From Hormiphora californensis (taxonomy: Eukaryota; Ctenophora; Tentaculata; Cydippida; Pleurobrachiidae): a stretch of DNA of 64,000 bases. The stretch lies in contig CM035358.1 in the NCBI GenBank assembly GCA_020137815.1, forward strand, positions 1,015,356-1,079,355, written 5' to 3'. The notes under the pieces were generated by a model. It was not told the DNA's origin, made no database searches, and saw nothing but the letters and a program-made list of their open reading frames with translations. This document shows positions 61,946 through 64,000 of the stretch, piece after piece. The position numbers and the translations under genes were made by a program. Each line of letters begins with the position of its first letter. The first letter of the stretch is position 1.

Positions 61946-62817
61946 TTACACTGTAATTTACAGACAAATGTGTGTGATTGGGGAAATAGGCTTGGCATTA
62001 TTTTGGCATTATTTTCTCTAAAAGCATTGGAAATTAGATTCGCATATTCGTGGTTTTTTGACACTGGGTCCGGGTGTCCGAGGAGGCTCTGTAGTCTGTG
62101 CTAGCTTCGACGTTCAAGATGTTTTATGTGAATTCAAGAGGGGCAGTAATATTCCAGCTGATTTCGGACAAGCCTTTTGTAGAGAATGTGCATTGGCTTC
62201 GTCTGTTTCGTTTTGAACGCACATAGAACCCAATGAAACTTATCCTTTGGGCGTCTGCAGTCATCTTTTGACTTTTGTCATTTATGACGCTATTTTTATG
62301 ACGCTATTTTCTTGAACTATTTATTCAATTTACCACTTCCTGTTTCTATTTATTGTATCTTCTCGTTTTTCTAGTGTTTAGGTGAGCGCAAGTGACAGAA
62401 GAAAGCAGAAAAGTCAAAAGGGGGAAAACAAAAAACAAAAAAAGTTAAAAAAGTTGAAAAAGAAAACTTTTTCAAGAAAAAATCGAGACACGCCGCGCGC
62501 ATATCTCGCAATTTGCACCGCATCAGCACGCCGCGCGATGAATTACGGAAAAGTTCTGAGCTTGGGCGCAAATTTCAAAAAGACTTTTTGAGTGTTTTTG
62601 TTGAAAAATCACTTTCTGAGAGGCCGTTGCTGTGCCGTGAGAGCTAGAATAGACCCCTATGATTTACAACGAACCCCTCGTCTCATTTAGAACTGGTTGC
62701 TACTGAAGTTTAAAATTTGGCGACTTTAATTCAGGCTTGATTCTGAGCGCCCCAGTACCCAGTTGCTCTTTATTTCACCCCTAGCTGACAAATTGTATTT
62801 CTTTCTAGCCTCAAGAA
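61946..62817. other. Intergenic, no gene recognised
   Basis: It includes an A-rich, lysine-coding open stretch (62382-62591) with no splice support. It is probably the promoter region of the LDLa gene. Confidence 0.5.
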
Positions 62818-63797
62818 ATGGGACTAATTGGGCGCTCATACATAGTCCTTGCTACATTATTTCTAGCAAATGGTAAGCAAGAACACCCTGAAATCCTTCA
62901 CAGCCTCACTCACAACTGTTTCAGTTTTAAAATTAATAACAATGTTTCAGTTTTAATTTCTGTGTCTGCCAAGGATGCAGGGAAATTCTACTGTGACAAT
63001 GGGCAGACAGTTATCCCGAAGGAGCGGCAGTGTGACACTTATATAGATTGTGACGACGAGACAGATGAGATCGGTTGTGATGTGTATGGAAGTAAGTTGA
63101 ACGATTCATTCAGCGGTCTTACTAGTATGTAGATTGTGAAATCGGAACAAGATTTTTAATACTATCTTCTCTGGCTGCTAATCTCACTTTCTCTCTCACA
63201 CATACAACCCAGAGGTTGTCGGTTCGAGCCCGGCCCTCGCCAGATATTTTTCTAATTTTCCTCCCTATTTAATTCTGAACAAGATCTCATCATTGAGATT
63301 GTGAAATCGAATTGGGATATCTCCAACATATCATTTTCTACAGCTATAGTCTGCCCAATTTGGTAACTCACTTCCTCCCTACAGAGTGTTCCCTGGACCA
63401 ACTACAGTGTAACGTGGACGAGACCCTGACCTGTTTCGATATCGACTCGGCAGTTTGCACCTTGAGCCTTCTTAACAGTAACCCAAAGTGTGACGATCGA
63501 GAGGATGTTGAGCACTGTCGTAAGTTGGAACACGCGAGATCTTTTCAAAGTCTAGTCGAATGATTTTCACCTTATCATCTAGTTGAATGTCTCGTTCGCC
63601 AATGGTTTAGTTGATCATCTTTATTGAAACCAGAAGAAGCTATCATTTCTACAGACTAGTTTCCATTTAATAAGTTCAATATATTTTACCAGGGTGTCCT
63701 ATGAGCGGGGGAATCCATATGCCCATTAGATGTCCAAGAGATGGTCTTTGCTACGATGTTGGTATATTCTGTGACAACTGTGGATCGGATAAATCGT
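62818..63797 (+). CDS. Start of a secreted or membrane protein with LDL-receptor class A-like modules (runs off the window)
   Basis: Exons seen are 62818..62872, 62981..63091, 63385..63519 and 63693..63797, all joined in phase 1, so each module exon is symmetric. Exon 1 encodes a signal peptide (MGLIGRSYIVLATLFLANG). Exon 2 has an LDLa-type Cys/acidic signature, RQCDTYIDCDDETDEIGC. Exon 3 is a looser Cys module (CSLDQLQCNVDETLTC... KCDDREDVEHC), and exon 4 another (RCPRDGLCYDVGIFCDNCGS). LDLa modules bind calcium through the acidic loop and serve in ligand binding in receptors and matrix proteins. The first module lacks one disulfide pair compared with the six-Cys standard. The acceptor of exon 2 is GATGCAG; the earlier TTTCAG sites would break the frame. 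The gene continues past the right end. Confidence 0.8.
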
Positions 63798-64000
63798 GTA
63801 AGTTTGGGTATTGGTAGTTTTTAGTACCCACCTGTTAATTTATGATTGCACAAAGGATTATGAGAGTAAGCAGGTCTCTTTTTAGTGTACTACTTTCATT
63901 GGTAACGAAGTTACCCCTCCCTTGCCGGCGCGTGAAGCGGCCTGAGTGTGAGGTGTCTTCAATACCAACTACTTTCATTGGGCTAAATGTTGTAGAACTA
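63798..64000. other. Intron of the LDLa gene at the window edge
   Basis: It follows the donor at 63798 (CGT/GTAAGT). No further exon is seen before the end. TACTTTCATTGG occurs twice (about 63890 and 63969). Confidence 0.6.

Noticed and set aside
62382-62591. Lys-rich 69-codon frame upstream of the LDLa gene
   Set aside because: It is an A-rich stretch with no splice support and no homology recognised.

Overview
The window looks like nuclear DNA from a marine-type invertebrate animal. Genes are split by GT-AG introns with consistent phases, and several encode typical metazoan proteins: the ubiquitin-like UBL5, a RUNDC3-type RUN-domain protein, an FBXO31-like F-box protein, a DEG/ENaC channel and LDL-receptor class A modules. 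Species cannot be told from the sequence. The non-coding DNA is crowded with long GA/CT microsatellites, short inverted-repeat transposons (MITEs) and small tandem duplications. No prokaryotic operons, CRISPR arrays or complete tRNA/rRNA genes were seen.

Layout. Left end: a GAGATA satellite, UBL5 (+), a small single-membrane-segment protein (+), a 1.15 kb TIR transposon, and one supported but unassigned exon (-). From 9.6 to 14.4 kb: a complete five-exon coiled-coil gene (-) and a complete four-exon MFS transporter (-). From 14.4 to 15.9 kb: a region with a cluster of CRE-type TGACGTCA sites and a hairpin, followed by the first recognised exon of a plus-strand gene. That gene spreads over about 15 kb (15.8-30.8 kb) and appears to hold another gene on the opposite strand in its introns. 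The 17-38 kb stretch is otherwise gene-poor. It holds three blocks of homopolymer-dominated sequence (about 20.0-21.8, 29.15-30.6 and 36.5-37.9 kb) that look like unreliable assembly.

From 38.0 to 49.3 kb lies the best locus of the window: a DEG/ENaC-family channel gene (+) whose exons join in frame into about 870 residues. It begins with an unusual PB1/ubiquitin-like N-terminal region, contains two 74-nt look-alike exons that should be mutually exclusive, and has tandem alternative 3' splice sites. It departs from the family at both the HG gating motif and the GAS selectivity filter. Downstream are a disordered Pro/Lys-rich protein (-), an FBXO31-like gene (+) with three apparent single-base losses, a nine-exon RUNDC3 homologue (-), a 5'-truncated non-LTR retrotransposon (-), and the start of a secreted LDLa-type protein (+) that runs off the right edge.

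Two themes link the regions. First, a 109-bp MITE with 8-bp target duplications occurs eight times, mostly in introns. Second, short tandem duplications often include splice sites or whole exons, so this genome may generate alternative splicing by local duplication. The frameshifts seen all have the same sign (one missing base), which points to assembly errors as much as to decay.
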